Of a stretch of DNA of 13,622 nt, positions 13,596-13,622 are shown one piece after another. The DNA is from Zoogloeaceae bacterium (GTDB lineage Bacteria > Pseudomonadota > Gammaproteobacteria > Burkholderiales > Rhodocyclaceae), in the NCBI GenBank assembly GCA_015657735.1, contig SSSX01000334.1:1-13622 (forward strand), given 5' to 3'. The position numbers were made by a program, and so were the translations under genes. A model generated the notes under the pieces. That model was given only the letters and a program-made list of their open reading frames with translations, had not been told where the DNA came from and did no database searches. How positions within the stretch are numbered: the first letter of the stretch is position 1; each line of letters starts with the position of its first letter.

Positions 13596-13622
13596 CTAAC
13601 CGGTCAGCCACGATGCAATGTC
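13596..13622 (-). CDS. Possible C-terminal end of an upstream gene (edge fragment)
   Basis: On the minus strand one frame from the window edge reads DIASWLTG and then TAG (13596-13598), 18 bases before the GTG start of the FadB/FadJ-type gene. That spacing would fit an upstream gene of the same operon. Another frame also stops nearby, so this is weak, and nothing can be said about function. Confidence 0.25.
   Translation of the reverse strand, partial: DIASWLTG

Overview
The window is about 13.6 kb of uniformly GC-rich, densely packed bacterial chromosome. Nearly all genes are on the minus strand, in short-spaced operons. The yqjD/yqjE/yqjK trio, the 186-residue hypoxanthine phosphoribosyltransferase and several acyl-CoA catabolic genes suggest a betaproteobacterium, perhaps Rhodocyclales (Thauera/Azoarcus-like). 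That placement is an inference from gene style, not a measured phylogeny. No tRNA, rRNA, CRISPR array, insertion sequence or phage gene was seen.

Layout from left to right. (1) 1-276 (+) is the 3' end of a flavin/NAD-binding oxygenase reductase. (2) 287-2468 (-) is a housekeeping-type run, read from the right as yqjD, yqjE, yqjK, hpt and a MarR-type regulator. The regulator converges on the reductase. (3) 2469-2790 is a gene-free, structured spacer with two abutting strong stem-loops. (4) 2791-7376 (-) is a five-gene operon, read from the right: histidine-phosphatase-like protein, APH-fold kinase, two short-chain dehydrogenases and an ACAD10/11-type acyl-CoA dehydrogenase. (5) 7377-7502 is a divergent AT-rich regulatory region, followed by a LysR regulator (7503-8408, +). 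(6) 8432-13577 (-) is a beta-oxidation operon, read from the right: a FadB/FadJ-type hydratase/3-hydroxyacyl-CoA dehydrogenase, a thiolase and a DmdC-type acyl-CoA dehydrogenase of about 600 residues. A possible upstream gene is cut by the right edge.

The most interesting part is region 4. The kinase and the acyl-CoA dehydrogenase correspond to the two halves of mammalian ACAD10/ACAD11 and to LvaA/LvaC of the Pseudomonas putida levulinate pathway. In those systems a 4-hydroxyacyl-CoA is phosphorylated and the phosphate is then removed to give an ordinary enoyl-CoA or 3-hydroxyacyl-CoA. The two dehydrogenases carry opposite cofactor signatures, NAD-like and NADP-like. The phosphatase-fold protein lacks the second catalytic histidine. 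A reasonable inference is a pathway that activates hydroxy- or keto-acyl-CoAs by phosphorylation, controlled by the divergent LysR protein, and feeds products into the complete beta-oxidation set of region 6. The substrate cannot be read from sequence.
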